Below are positions 7,851 through 14,876 of a stretch of 64,000 bases of DNA, piece after piece; position 1 is the first letter of the stretch; each line of letters begins with the position of its first letter. Under the pieces are notes generated by a model. That model did not search any database and was not told the origin of the DNA. It worked only from the letters and a program-made list of their open reading frames with translations. The stretch is from positions 6,939-70,938 of the forward strand of contig DATIHR010000022.1 in the NCBI GenBank assembly GCA_035480575.1, read 5' to 3'. The translations under genes were made by a program, and so were the position numbers. This DNA comes from PMNU01 sp035480575 (lineage in GTDB: Bacteria > Patescibacteriota > Saccharimonadia > Saccharimonadales > UBA4665).

Positions 7851-8720
7851 ATGGAAGTACCCCCGCAGCTTTTGCTTGCCGAGCAATTAACAGCCGACCA
7901 GGTTTCTGTGCTTAACCGCTACCCTATCCGTGACGATCATCGCCACGGCAAGGCTTATAGCCGGGCCACGAGATATCTAGAGCTAGCGCTCTGCCTGCCT
8001 GAGCCCGAGGAACAAGAGGAGGCACTGCGGCGTGCTGCAATTCGTTTTACTAAGCTCCAGGAAAGTAGCCGTACGTATGGGTATATGGCTGGTATTTTTT
8101 TGGACTACATGCCGGTCTACGCGAGGCGAATAGAGCAACTCTCGCAGCCTTCAATGCTTCGCAGGCAATTATACGGGCAATTGGGCAAGAAAGCTCTGGG
8201 CCTGGAACTCGAGCGGCCAGGTCGCGATTTGGGTCGTTTTTATGAAACCGTATTTTTAGGCTTATGCGCTGGCATGGAGGACGAACGTTATTTTGCCTTT
8301 CCTGCGTCCGTGCGCGAAGAGGCTACGTCACCCAAGAGTGCCAACTACAATCACGACGCCTATTGGTTACAGAGCGGCAAAATTCCGGTGCAACTAAAAA
8401 GCGCCAGATCCCACGGTGGACAGGCCTATAAGGTCCCCATTATAAGGGTGCGCGATTGTCTATTACGAAGCGCAATCGATGTGTATGGCAAGGGGCCGCT
8501 AGAGGCCCGGCCACGTGCGGGGCCTGGACGAACCTATACAATGCCTCCTGATCGTATGGGGAAGTTGTTTCGTTTGACCGGCGAGCTGATGGTTGCCGAT
8601 GCCCAGCAACAGACGATACCAGAGGCCGACGCAGCGTACCTGACAAGTCTGCAAGGCAATATACAGAAGCGGATACGCACCGTTTGGTCTACGTATTCGC
8701 TGCCGGTTATAGAGGCATGA
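7851..8720 (+). CDS. Unknown protein with possible PD-(D/E)xK-like motif, paralog 2
   Basis: 289 residues, the tandem copy of the preceding gene with a shorter N-terminus. It keeps the same core: GIFLDYMPVYARR, YETVFLGLCAGMEDERY, FPASVREEATSP, then Asp169 in NHDAYW and Gln181-x-Lys183 in IPVQLKS. The region between (about 186-225) and the tail differ most, so they may set specificity. GGGGG at 7840-7845 can serve as ribosome-binding site for ATG 7851. Conservation of the D...QxK residues in both copies while flanking sequence diverges argues that they matter. Function is unknown. Confidence 0.6.
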   Translation: MEVPPQLLLAEQLTADQVSVLNRYPIRDDHRHGKAYSRATRYLELALCLPEPEEQEEALRRAAIRFTKLQESSRTYGYMAGIFLDYMPVYARRIEQLSQPSMLRRQLYGQLGKKALGLELERPGRDLGRFYETVFLGLCAGMEDERYFAFPASVREEATSPKSANYNHDAYWLQSGKIPVQLKSARSHGGQAYKVPIIRVRDCLLRSAIDVYGKGPLEARPRAGPGRTYTMPPDRMGKLFRLTGELMVADAQQQTIPEADAAYLTSLQGNIQKRIRTVWSTYSLPVIEA

Positions 8721-8804
8721 CATCGCTGGACTGTGGGTGAGGGTAATCACAGTACACTATTCGTACAGGCAGTATACTAGTAATAAATATAAGGAGGGGC
8801 AGGC

Positions 8805-9968
8805 ATGAAACGAGCGCGACTGTTGGTGGGGGCAATTGTTATTACTGCGTTCGCGTTATTGGGCGCGGCCCGTATGGCGAGTGCCTACAGCATACACACT
8901 GGCGATGCGGTGAATGTATCGGGCAATAAGGTTGTACAAGATACGGTATACGCTGCCGGCAGCACCGTGAATATTGCAAGCGAAGTATACGGCGATGTCT
9001 TTTGTGCCGGCCAAACGGTTACGATTACGGGTACCGTGCATGGGGACGTTATATGTGCCGGCCAAACGATTACTATTACCGGCCACGTTACCGGCGATGT
9101 ACGCCTGGCCGGCCAAAACGTTACTGTCAGCGCACCGGTTACCGGTAACGCCACGTTAGCAGGCCAAACATTTGTACTGTCGTCTTCTGGTTCTATTGGC
9201 GGCGATGCAACCGTAGGCTCTAGTAGCAGCACCCTTCGCGGGCCTATTGGGCGCGATTTAGTAGTTGGCGGCGGCACAGTCGTTATAGATAGCAGTGTTG
9301 GCCGCGACATAAAGGCCCAAGCGCAATCTATGGAACTGGCCAGTGGCGCACACGTCGGCGGTTCGATTAGCCTGGTAAGTCAGCAAGACGTCAAGAAGGA
9401 TAAAGGAGCGGTTGTTGTTGGCAAAATAAGCCGCACCGAACCCACCCACGAACAGGCACGGTCTAAGCACGGGGCGGTGTTTGGCTTTGGGTTTGGCTGG
9501 TTTGTGTACTGGCTGGTGGCGCTGTTGGTTATGACACTAGCACTGACATTGCTATTCCCACGGCTGTTTGTAGGTGTCAGTGCCCATGCAATACCGCGCC
9601 CATGGAAAGCATTGCTTGTTGGTTTTGTAGCAAGTTTGGTTGTGCCTATTATTGTGCTCCTGTCGCTGGTAAGTATCGTCGGTATACCGCTCGCGATTGT
9701 GGTTGCCTGCTTGTGGCTTGCAGCGCTGCTTGTAAGTGGCCCGCTTTTTGGGTTTTACCTGGGCAGGCTTATACTGCGTGGCCCGTCTAGCCCACTGCTG
9801 ATCGCATTAGTAGGCGTCGGCGCCTTAGTCATTTTGTACTTTATTCCTATTATCGGCGCACTGACGTTAGCGGCAAGTACCTGGATTGGCACCGGCATGT
9901 TGCTGTTGCATATATTTCGTAGTACCCCAAAGCCTGCATACGGGGCAATCGAGCACAAGTCTAAGTAA
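8805..9968 (+). CDS. Exported bactofilin-like protein with C-terminal membrane segments
   Basis: 387 residues. A signal peptide (about 1-27) is followed by repeated short beta-strand units (GDVFCAGQTVTITGTVHGDV, then further GD..AGQ.VT repeats to about residue 200). This right-handed helix pattern is found in bactofilin / polymer-forming proteins. Three to four membrane helices fill about 220-370. Classical bactofilins are cytoplasmic, so an exported version joined to a membrane domain is a different layout, one I recall in other CPR and Gram-positive genomes. It could build a scaffold outside the membrane. AAGGAGGGG gives a strong Shine-Dalgarno site for ATG 8805. Confidence 0.8.
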   Translation: MKRARLLVGAIVITAFALLGAARMASAYSIHTGDAVNVSGNKVVQDTVYAAGSTVNIASEVYGDVFCAGQTVTITGTVHGDVICAGQTITITGHVTGDVRLAGQNVTVSAPVTGNATLAGQTFVLSSSGSIGGDATVGSSSSTLRGPIGRDLVVGGGTVVIDSSVGRDIKAQAQSMELASGAHVGGSISLVSQQDVKKDKGAVVVGKISRTEPTHEQARSKHGAVFGFGFGWFVYWLVALLVMTLALTLLFPRLFVGVSAHAIPRPWKALLVGFVASLVVPIIVLLSLVSIVGIPLAIVVACLWLAALLVSGPLFGFYLGRLILRGPSSPLLIALVGVGALVILYFIPIIGALTLAASTWIGTGMLLLHIFRSTPKPAYGAIEHKSK

Positions 9969-9980
9969 AGTGTCTAAATA

Positions 9981-10009
9981 TTGACGGATTACCTCTGTTT
10001 TGGTACTAT
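9981..10009 (+). promoter_or_regulatory. Promoter of tRNA-fMet
   Basis: TTGACG (9981-9986) and TACTAT (10004-10009) are separated by 17 bp, 31 bp before the tRNA. Confidence 0.6.
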
Positions 10010-10040
10010 ATATCTAGTTTGCCTATCTAGGCACAGATAT

Positions 10041-10115
10041 CGCGGGGTGGAGCAGCGGCAGCTCGCGTGGCTCATAACCACGAGGTCAGAGGTTCGAGTC
10101 CTCTCCCCGCAACCA
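10041..10115 (+). tRNA. Initiator tRNA-fMet (CAT)
   Basis: The sequence begins CGCGGGGTGGAGCAGC and ends CCCCGCAACCA. It has the initiator hallmarks: unpaired C1 and A72, and an anticodon stem GTGG/CCAC around loop CTCATAA with G-C pairs next to the loop. CCA is encoded. A 17-bp-spaced promoter precedes it and a CCA-linked terminator hairpin follows. Confidence 0.95.
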
Positions 10116-10152
10116 AACAAGGCACCCACTTTCGTGGGTGTTTTGTTTTGGT
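10111..10152 (+). terminator. Terminator of tRNA-fMet, stem includes the CCA end
   Basis: CACCCAC-tttc-GTGGGTG is the inner stem (10123-10140), followed by T-rich sequence. The outer arms AACCAAA and TTTTGGTT let the tRNA's own AACCA pair with the far side. Confidence 0.75.
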
Positions 10153-10217
10153 TTTGAGAGTCGGGCTCAAACCTGCGGTAGCATGTATCACAGACACAGC
10201 CTGATATAGTTAAGCTA

Positions 10218-10298
10218 ATGGCCAATAAAGTGAAAGCCCCGCTTGGTGCAAGTCTTGTAGTATTGTCGTCAATTTTAATATTTTTTATCCAAATGTGA
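10218..10298 (+). CDS. Possible 26-aa hydrophobic peptide
   Basis: ATG 10218 opens a 26-codon frame (MANKVKAPLGASLVVLSSIL...) predicted to form one membrane helix after a basic start. A TATAGT-like hexamer lies about 6 nt upstream, the leaderless pattern seen across the window. The 3' end overlaps the convergent redoxin gene by 14 bp. Chance frames of this size are common, so support is weak. Confidence 0.25.
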   Translation: MANKVKAPLGASLVVLSSILIFFIQM

Positions 10299-11238
10299 AT
10301 GCGTAGGCCTCGGCGCCGGGTTCGGCAAATGTGATTGTTAGTGTCGCATCTTGTACTACACCTTGCTGGCGAATAAGTTGGTATAACCGGCCGTACTGCA
10401 GCAGGCCTGCTCCATGCTCGTCGATATCTGCCCCGTGGGCTCTGCCTGGCGCCTTATCGTTCAGGAGCACGCGGAAGGGTATGGGTTTGTGGCTGCCTGG
10501 CGACAGCACCAAGTGCGCATCGCGGGCATGGAAGCGGAAGGCAATACTGCCTCCGGGGCTGGCAAGTACTGCTCGTTCGGCGTCTATGGTCCATGTGCCA
10601 GTACATGCCCAATGGTTGCGGGCAAGTTGAGCGGGCGCTGTGTAGGTAAGGGGTTGATCTATGAGCGCATTCTCGGGCGAGGCAAAGTTTTGGCCGCGCG
10701 CGTACCCCAGGTATGTCTCGGGCGTGCGCAGGCTGGGCCAATCGGCCTCGGCTTCAATGTTTGCCCCAGTAACGACTACTGGTTTACGTTCCACACCTAA
10801 TAATTGTTGAATAACATGCTCTGATTCCTCGTAGCGTCCCTCGCCGAAGTGTTCGTCGCGAATCACTCCGTTTTTGTTTACAAAGTAGAGCGCGGGCCAG
10901 TAGTGGTTAGCGAACGCGTTCCAAATTGCGTAGTTGCTGTCGACCGCGACGGGGTAGTGAATACCCCGGTCTTTTATTGCTTGCTGCACAGCGGCAACAT
11001 CTTGTTCAAACGAAAATTCTGGCGTGTGCACACCAATAACAACCAGACTATCCTTTTTGTAGGTGTCCGCCCAAGCACGAACGTATGGCTCGGTACGCAG
11101 CCAGTTAATACATGTAAGGGTCCAAAAGTTTACCACTACCGCGCTGCCGCGCAATGCATCTACTGTAAGTGGCTTGGTGTTCAGCCATGCAGTTGCTCCG
11201 TCCAGCGGGGGCATATGCAGGCGCTCCGATAGGGCCAT
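10285..11238 (-). CDS. Redoxin-domain protein (TlpA/DipZ C-terminal type) with CxxW site
   Basis: 317 residues. The N-terminal half is a thioredoxin-like redoxin domain (NFWTLTCINWLRTEPYV), including the VIGVHTPEF and WPALYFVNKNGVI elements typical of this subfamily. The second half (about 185-317) is a beta-rich domain like the C-terminus of DipZ. The active site reads CINW, with Trp where a resolving Cys would be, so a normal dithiol cycle is unlikely; I recall CINW in other members of the family. No signal peptide is seen. The start ATG 11238 lies 6 nt after TAAAAT, a leaderless arrangement. Confidence 0.8.
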   Translation of the reverse strand: MALSERLHMPPLDGATAWLNTKPLTVDALRGSAVVVNFWTLTCINWLRTEPYVRAWADTYKKDSLVVIGVHTPEFSFEQDVAAVQQAIKDRGIHYPVAVDSNYAIWNAFANHYWPALYFVNKNGVIRDEHFGEGRYEESEHVIQQLLGVERKPVVVTGANIEAEADWPSLRTPETYLGYARGQNFASPENALIDQPLTYTAPAQLARNHWACTGTWTIDAERAVLASPGGSIAFRFHARDAHLVLSPGSHKPIPFRVLLNDKAPGRAHGADIDEHGAGLLQYGRLYQLIRQQGVVQDATLTITFAEPGAEAYAFTFG

Positions 11239-11306
11239 GTATTTATTTTATACCTCTTGTGCTAGTCGGCATTGAGCAACAACACCCCTATGTATAATCA
11301 TTAATT

Positions 11307-12035
11307 ATGAGTAATGCTATCAAGTACAAGCAGACTTTCGATTTTTTAAGTGCGCCTTTTTTGCCGACCAGTCCCGAGCCGGCGGTTGCATATGGTAGGA
11401 GCGACCGGCTGGTGGCTGTTGCTTTGGGTGATTTAATTGCTGATTCTTTGGTGAGTAAGGCGGTTATTACCGGCGGTGTCGGCAAGGATACGCAAGCTTT
11501 ACTTACGCAAGGATACCGCTCTGAAGCTCAATTTTTGAACGCGCAATTGTGGGAGGATTCTTGGGAGCGCGGCTACAAACTGCCCGATGTCTGGCTTGAC
11601 GAAAAAGCCTTGCATAGGGGCGAAAATGCACGCAACTCGGTTAAGAGACTTGGCAGATTGTCATCCACGACCGCCGTCGCCCACGCAACCCAATGCCGCA
11701 GCCTGGCTGCAAGCCTTGAGTTTGCGATTGCACAGAAGACTGGTATGCGACCAACAATACACAGGAAGCCGACAGCCTATACATTTAACCCAGAAAATCC
11801 TAGCGACCAGGCCGAGGCAGCACGGGAGCTGTTGATTTTAGCGGATTGGTCAGCAAAGGGCTGGCTGCTCTCGCAGCCTTTCCTGCCCGAAGACCTCATT
11901 GATTTTGCCCGCGACGTACATGGTACCGCGCCAGAACCGGTGTCCTCATTAAAGACAGCAGTATTACATGCCTTACCCAGGCGTTTGCGGCTGCGTGCTA
12001 TTCAGGCTGCTGCCAAAGCGCCGGTAGCCAGATAG
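11307..12035 (+). CDS. YdcF-like (DUF218) family protein
   Basis: 242 residues, soluble. The N-terminal Rossmann-like part contains GRSDRLVAVALGDLIADSL and VITGGVGKDT, followed by ENARNSVKRL, a pattern of the YdcF/SanA/ElyC (DUF218) family, whose E. coli member YdcF binds S-adenosylmethionine. The C-terminal 90 residues are helical and resemble those of YdcF. Activity is undefined. TATAAT at 11293-11298 lies 8 nt before the ATG, so the mRNA is probably leaderless; the divergent redoxin promoter occupies the same short gap. Confidence 0.7.
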   Translation: MSNAIKYKQTFDFLSAPFLPTSPEPAVAYGRSDRLVAVALGDLIADSLVSKAVITGGVGKDTQALLTQGYRSEAQFLNAQLWEDSWERGYKLPDVWLDEKALHRGENARNSVKRLGRLSSTTAVAHATQCRSLAASLEFAIAQKTGMRPTIHRKPTAYTFNPENPSDQAEAARELLILADWSAKGWLLSQPFLPEDLIDFARDVHGTAPEPVSSLKTAVLHALPRRLRLRAIQAAAKAPVAR

Positions 12036-12079
12036 TACGCCGGCCTTTTGTTTTGGGGAAGGCACGGTACAATAAAGGC

Positions 12080-12493
12080 ATGATTATTACGATTTCCACC
12101 CAGGGCCGGCGCCAGGTCGTAGACCTTACTAAAATGCTTACCGAGCAAGCACGCGGTAAGGACGGCCTTATGAGTTTGTTTGTGTTGCATAGCAGCGCTG
12201 CCATTACCACCGCCAACCTCGACCCAGGTACCGACCTGGACCTGCTTGATGCGCTTGCAGGCATAACGCCGCAATTGCAGTGGCGGCACCCACACAACCC
12301 TGCGCATGCGCCCGACCATTTACTGGCTTCTATTGTTGGCCCTGGTTTAGTGGTGCCGGTTAGCCAGGGCACGGTACGGCTGGGCGAATGGCAGCATATT
12401 GTGCTGATCGATTTTAACGGCCCCCGGGAATGTGCCGTAGAGGTTACTTTTATAGAGAATTTAAAACGCGACGAGCCGGCATTTCAATTGTAA
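12080..12493 (+). CDS. YjbQ family protein (UPF0047)
   Basis: 137 residues, the normal size for the family, with TISTQGRRQVVDLTKM, VLHSSAAITTANLDPG, DHLLASIVGPGLVVPV and LGEWQHIVLIDFNGPR matching conserved YjbQ blocks. E. coli YjbQ has weak thiamin phosphate synthase activity, and the true role is not settled. ATG 12080 is preferred over 12053: TACAAT at 12068-12073 lies 6 nt upstream, so transcription would start at or next to the ATG, and family members begin at this point. Confidence 0.88.
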   Translation: MIITISTQGRRQVVDLTKMLTEQARGKDGLMSLFVLHSSAAITTANLDPGTDLDLLDALAGITPQLQWRHPHNPAHAPDHLLASIVGPGLVVPVSQGTVRLGEWQHIVLIDFNGPRECAVEVTFIENLKRDEPAFQL

Positions 12494-12579
12494 AAACTGT
12501 GGATAAACAGAGGTGTTCGTAAAAGATTCTGCTTGTAAGTTTAGACCATATCGTTACACTAAATAACAAGTGGCGAAAA

Positions 12580-12635
12580 ACACTAATTGACAAAACATAA
12601 AAAATATGTATAATAATTAGTGTTGTGATCACAAA
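12580..12635 (+). promoter_or_regulatory. Consensus promoter framed by inverted repeats, with a palindrome at the start site
   Basis: TTGACA (12588-12593) and TATAAT (12610-12615) are 16 bp apart, an exact sigma70 pair. Perfect 10-bp arms AACACTAATT (12580-12589) and AATTAGTGTT (12616-12625) enclose it. A perfect 12-bp palindrome TTGTGATCACAA (12624-12635) covers the expected start site. This layout suggests a strongly repressible promoter for the 31-codon gene downstream. Confidence 0.75.
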
Positions 12636-12676
12636 CAAAAACATTCACAAAAAATAAAAATAAAAAAGGTTATGAC

Positions 12677-12772
12677 ATGACAGTCAAAACTAAAAGTGGG
12701 CTAAGCTTTGAGTTCGCAAAAACAAGCGATAAAAAGATACTTGCCCTGGACAGCTTGCTTAGCAAAGTATAG
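12677..12772 (+). CDS. 31-aa Lys-rich microprotein with its own promoter and terminator
   Basis: ATG 12677 opens a 31-codon frame (MTVKTKSGLSFEFAKTSDKK ... SLLSKV) and is preceded by AAAGG at suitable spacing. Upstream lie a consensus promoter and two operator-like palindromes, with an A-rich leader of about 55 nt. Downstream is a 15-bp perfect terminator stem. The whole unit is about 200 bp and monocistronic. The peptide is basic and could form an amphipathic helix in its second half; it has no signal or membrane segment. No family is recognised. The alternative is a small regulatory RNA, with the reading frame being chance. Confidence 0.6.
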   Translation: MTVKTKSGLSFEFAKTSDKKILALDSLLSKV

Positions 12773-12790
12773 GCAAGTTACCAAAACACC

Positions 12791-12828
12791 AAAGAAAAAG
12801 GCCCTACAAAACCAGGGCCTTTTTCTTT
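12791..12828 (+). terminator. Very strong intrinsic terminator
   Basis: A perfect 15-bp stem, AAAGAAAAAGGCCCT (12791-12805) and AGGGCCTTTTTCTTT (12814-12828), with an 8-nt loop. The A and T tracts make it work in both directions, so it can also end the convergent gene at 12843. Confidence 0.9.
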
Positions 12829-12842
12829 TGGTCTTGGATGAC

Positions 12843-13115
12843 TTATTTGCGGTTCGTTGGAACGGCGCGAGCAGACAGTTTGGTAATAACCAGGCTATAC
12901 AGGAGCGCCCAAGTAATAGCGTTTACTAAAAAGATACCTAAGCCAATAAAGCAAATGCGTAAAATGGTTCGGCTTGCGTCGTAGTTTAGTAGGCCAACTA
13001 GGCCGGCAATGATAACGCCACATACACTGACAACAATGTACGTGTGCTGCAGCTTATCGCGCTCGGTGTGCCGACTGTTCCACTTGACAAGCATCGTCTT
13101 CAGGGTGCTAATCAT
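12843..13115 (-). CDS. Small two-helix membrane protein, unknown
   Basis: 90 residues: a basic cytoplasmic start, then two membrane segments (about 27-46 and 53-76), then a short basic tail. Not recognised. The promoter is clear on the minus strand: TTGACA, 17 bp, TATAAT (13122-13127), then 6 nt to ATG 13115, so the mRNA is leaderless. The -35 is preceded by CCACTAA, nearly the same sequence as before the -35 of the 31-aa gene, which may mean shared control. It shares the bidirectional terminator at 12791-12828. Confidence 0.65.
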   Translation of the reverse strand: MISTLKTMLVKWNSRHTERDKLQHTYIVVSVCGVIIAGLVGLLNYDASRTILRICFIGLGIFLVNAITWALLYSLVITKLSARAVPTNRK

Positions 13116-13222
13116 GTGTATATTATAACCTCTTAGCTTTTATATGTCAATTAGTGGCAAATGTTACAGCGTTCAACGTTGTACAGTGCGTATGCTAAAG
13201 GAGCCAGGAGGGTAGGCACAAT

Positions 13223-13330
13223 ATGAGTAAGTTTAGGTACAATATGACGCCAAAAGAGCGCCGCATTGCAGCGTACAAGCACAGCAAATTACACGGTAAG
13301 CATGGCGGTTCTGCACGCTACGCTATGTAG
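13223..13330 (+). CDS. 35-aa basic protein with strong ribosome-binding site
   Basis: ATG 13223 follows AGGAGGG with a 10-nt spacer, one of the strongest Shine-Dalgarno sites in the window. The frame (MSKFRYNMTPKERRIAAYKH then SKLHGKHGGSARYAM) ends at 13330, three bases before the convergent kinase gene. The product is very basic and could bind nucleic acid or the ribosome. It stands alone between a divergent and a convergent gene. No family is recognised, but the translation signal and clean frame make it likely to be real. Confidence 0.6.
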   Translation: MSKFRYNMTPKERRIAAYKHSKLHGKHGGSARYAM

Positions 13331-13333
13331 ACA

Positions 13334-14257
13334 TTACCAAAGTAGTGCGAGCGTTTTATCGGTAACAGCTTTTAGACCGTCCCAGTTTTGTTGAAAGGCA
13401 TTCCAGCCTTGGGCATCAAGCCCGATATGCAGTTTGTAGCACAGCATGCGCTCTTTGAAGTTGTTGACCTGCAGGCCTGTAGCTTCGTAATGGGCGGCCG
13501 CTTGTTCGTCCCAGTTAATGTCTTTCATAGCGTGATACCAGGGCGACCAAAAGGAGAGCCAAGCGAGGTCGTACAAAAAATCGCCGCGCATGGAGTTGCC
13601 CCAGTCCAGGACGCCAGCAATATGGCCGTCCTCGACAAGCACGTTTTTGTAGAGCAAGTCGCTGTGTATAAGGTGCGGTTCTTCGGGGCAAAAGTGCACG
13701 AGTTTTTGCAGTTGGTCGAGCGCCTGGTTAAAGCCATTCAGGCCAACGGGCGAGGCGGCAAGTTTGTCTTTCCAGCCGTGCATGCGGCTATCTATGTTGT
13801 CATTGCCGGCGTCGGCAATATGTTCTTGCCACGAGCTATATGGCCCTATGCCTTTGCCGTTCCACCGGCCGTAGCCGCTCAGTTCCGCTGTACTGGCATT
13901 GCGCAGCCCATCCAGCATCTCGAGTACGGCTGGTACGGTGCGCTGCATGTCGGCTTGGTTAAGGCTGTCTAGTATGTGCCCTTGTATGTATTCGGATATG
14001 GCAAAATAGCCATCCAACGCTTCGCCAACTTCCAGAATGCGCGGGATGGGTAGTTTTTCGCCGGCAAAGCTGGCAGCAAGCTCGTCCTTTAAAAAGTCTT
14101 CCTCGCGCTGGCTAAACCGTATAACGTGCTGGACACCGGAATACATGTAGCAAAAGGCTTGCGACGATGCGCCCCCGTTAATAATGGTTACTTCGTTTAC
14201 GGCAGGACCAATGTGTTCGGTTAAGAATGCAGTTACTTGGTCTATGCTCAGGGCCAT
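13334..14257 (-). CDS. APH-type phosphotransferase
   Basis: 307 residues of the aminoglycoside/choline/homoserine kinase fold. Visible elements are the nucleotide-binding N-lobe (about 15-75), the catalytic loop LIHSDLLYKNVLV (Brenner motif H-x-D-x(4)-N) and the metal motif GVLDWGNS; the D of DWG is present. Members phosphorylate small molecules or antibiotics, and the substrate cannot be read from sequence. ATG 14257 is chosen because GGAAAGGAG lies just upstream; the longer frame from 14338 lacks such a site. TATACAAT about 20 nt further upstream may be its -10. An unusual 22-bp inverted repeat lies beyond it. Confidence 0.8.
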   Translation of the reverse strand: MALSIDQVTAFLTEHIGPAVNEVTIINGGASSQAFCYMYSGVQHVIRFSQREEDFLKDELAASFAGEKLPIPRILEVGEALDGYFAISEYIQGHILDSLNQADMQRTVPAVLEMLDGLRNASTAELSGYGRWNGKGIGPYSSWQEHIADAGNDNIDSRMHGWKDKLAASPVGLNGFNQALDQLQKLVHFCPEEPHLIHSDLLYKNVLVEDGHIAGVLDWGNSMRGDFLYDLAWLSFWSPWYHAMKDINWDEQAAAHYEATGLQVNNFKERMLCYKLHIGLDAQGWNAFQQNWDGLKAVTDKTLALLW

Positions 14258-14287
14258 GGCGTACTCCTTTCCCCCATTGTATATCAA

Positions 14288-14449
14288 AGAACCCATTTCA
14301 AATCTCCCCCCAGCTACAAAACCACCTGACGGTGCCATATTTCAGTTTTGTTCGTCACCGTAACTACAGTTACGCTTCCTCGCAAGAACTAAAATCTGGC
14401 ACTCGCCAGCTGCTTTTTCGCTATCGCGGGGAGATCTGAAATGGGTTCT
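14288..14449. repeat. 22-bp imperfect inverted repeat enclosing several small hairpins
   Basis: Arm 14288-14309 and arm 14428-14449 are reverse complements with one mismatch in 22 bases (start AGAACCCATTTCA, end ATCTCCCC). The 118 bases between contain further hairpins, CGC-gata-GCG, CTGGC-gagt-GCCAG and GTAAC-tgta-GTTAC on the minus strand. The whole could be a structured RNA or a small non-autonomous element with terminal inverted repeats. Confidence 0.6.
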
Positions 14450-14525
14450 AGGTAAAATACTTCACTGCCAAAGTGCCTGCTTGTTTCTATAGTGCAATGA
14501 GCTTACTAATGTAAGGGGGTGCGCC

Positions 14526-14684
14526 ATGGGTTTTCTAGATGATCTTAAGAGTGATATGAGTGACGAATCGCGCGAGCGCTACGAAGAGCTAAAGCACCGC
14601 GAAGCCGCGGGCGACCTGGACGACCAAGCGCGGGCCGAACTGAACCAGCTTCGTGAGCGGTTCGAATATAGCGAGAGCAGCTAG
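14526..14684 (+). CDS. 52-aa charged helical protein
   Basis: ATG 14526 follows AAGGGGG with a suitable spacer. The 52-codon frame (MGFLDDLKSDMSDESRERYE, then ELKHREAAGDLDDQARAELN) stops at 14684, about 40 bp before tRNA-Met. It is strongly charged, with heptad-like spacing and no hydrophobic segment, so it is probably a short coiled coil or a disordered helical protein, similar in style to small CsbD or stress-type proteins but not assigned. Transcription probably comes from the region right of the inverted repeat. Confidence 0.6.
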   Translation: MGFLDDLKSDMSDESRERYEELKHREAAGDLDDQARAELNQLRERFEYSESS

Positions 14685-14723
14685 CCAACAGGTTAAAAAT
14701 CTGCTATATTTACCCTGTTATAC

Positions 14724-14800
14724 GGCAGGGTAGCTCAGCTGGTTAGAGCACAGGACTCATAAGCCTGGGGTCGCGAGTTCAAGTCTCGCCCCTGCTACCA
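14724..14800 (+). tRNA. tRNA-Met, elongator (CAT)
   Basis: Cloverleaf with acceptor GGCAGGG/CCCTGCT, D arm GCTC/GAGC, anticodon loop CTCATAA (anticodon 14758-14760), T loop TTCAAGT and encoded ACCA. The AGAGCACAGGACTCATAA context resembles elongator tRNA-Met. TATAAG-like sequences lie upstream but no clean promoter was defined. A CCA-linked terminator hairpin follows. Confidence 0.92.
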
Positions 14801-14837
14801 AGTAAATGCCCCACCGCAGGTGGGGTTTTTACTTGGT
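14797..14837 (+). terminator. Terminator of tRNA-Met, stem includes the CCA end
   Basis: CCCCACC-gca-GGTGGGG is the core, followed by TTTTT. The outer arms ACCAAGTAAA and TTTACTTGGT are perfectly complementary and start at the tRNA's own ACCA. Confidence 0.9.
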
Positions 14838-14876
14838 CAGAGGCCAGGTTAGTTTAATAAGTTATAGTATTTTATT

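Noticed and set aside
9989..10225. 78-codon minus-strand frame over tRNA-fMet
   Set aside because: Contains the ERTRTSDL string typical of false ORFs antisense to tRNA genes.
14288..14449. T-box or known riboswitch
   Set aside because: No T-box sequence or known aptamer core was recognised on either strand, and the likely kinase promoter lies downstream of it.
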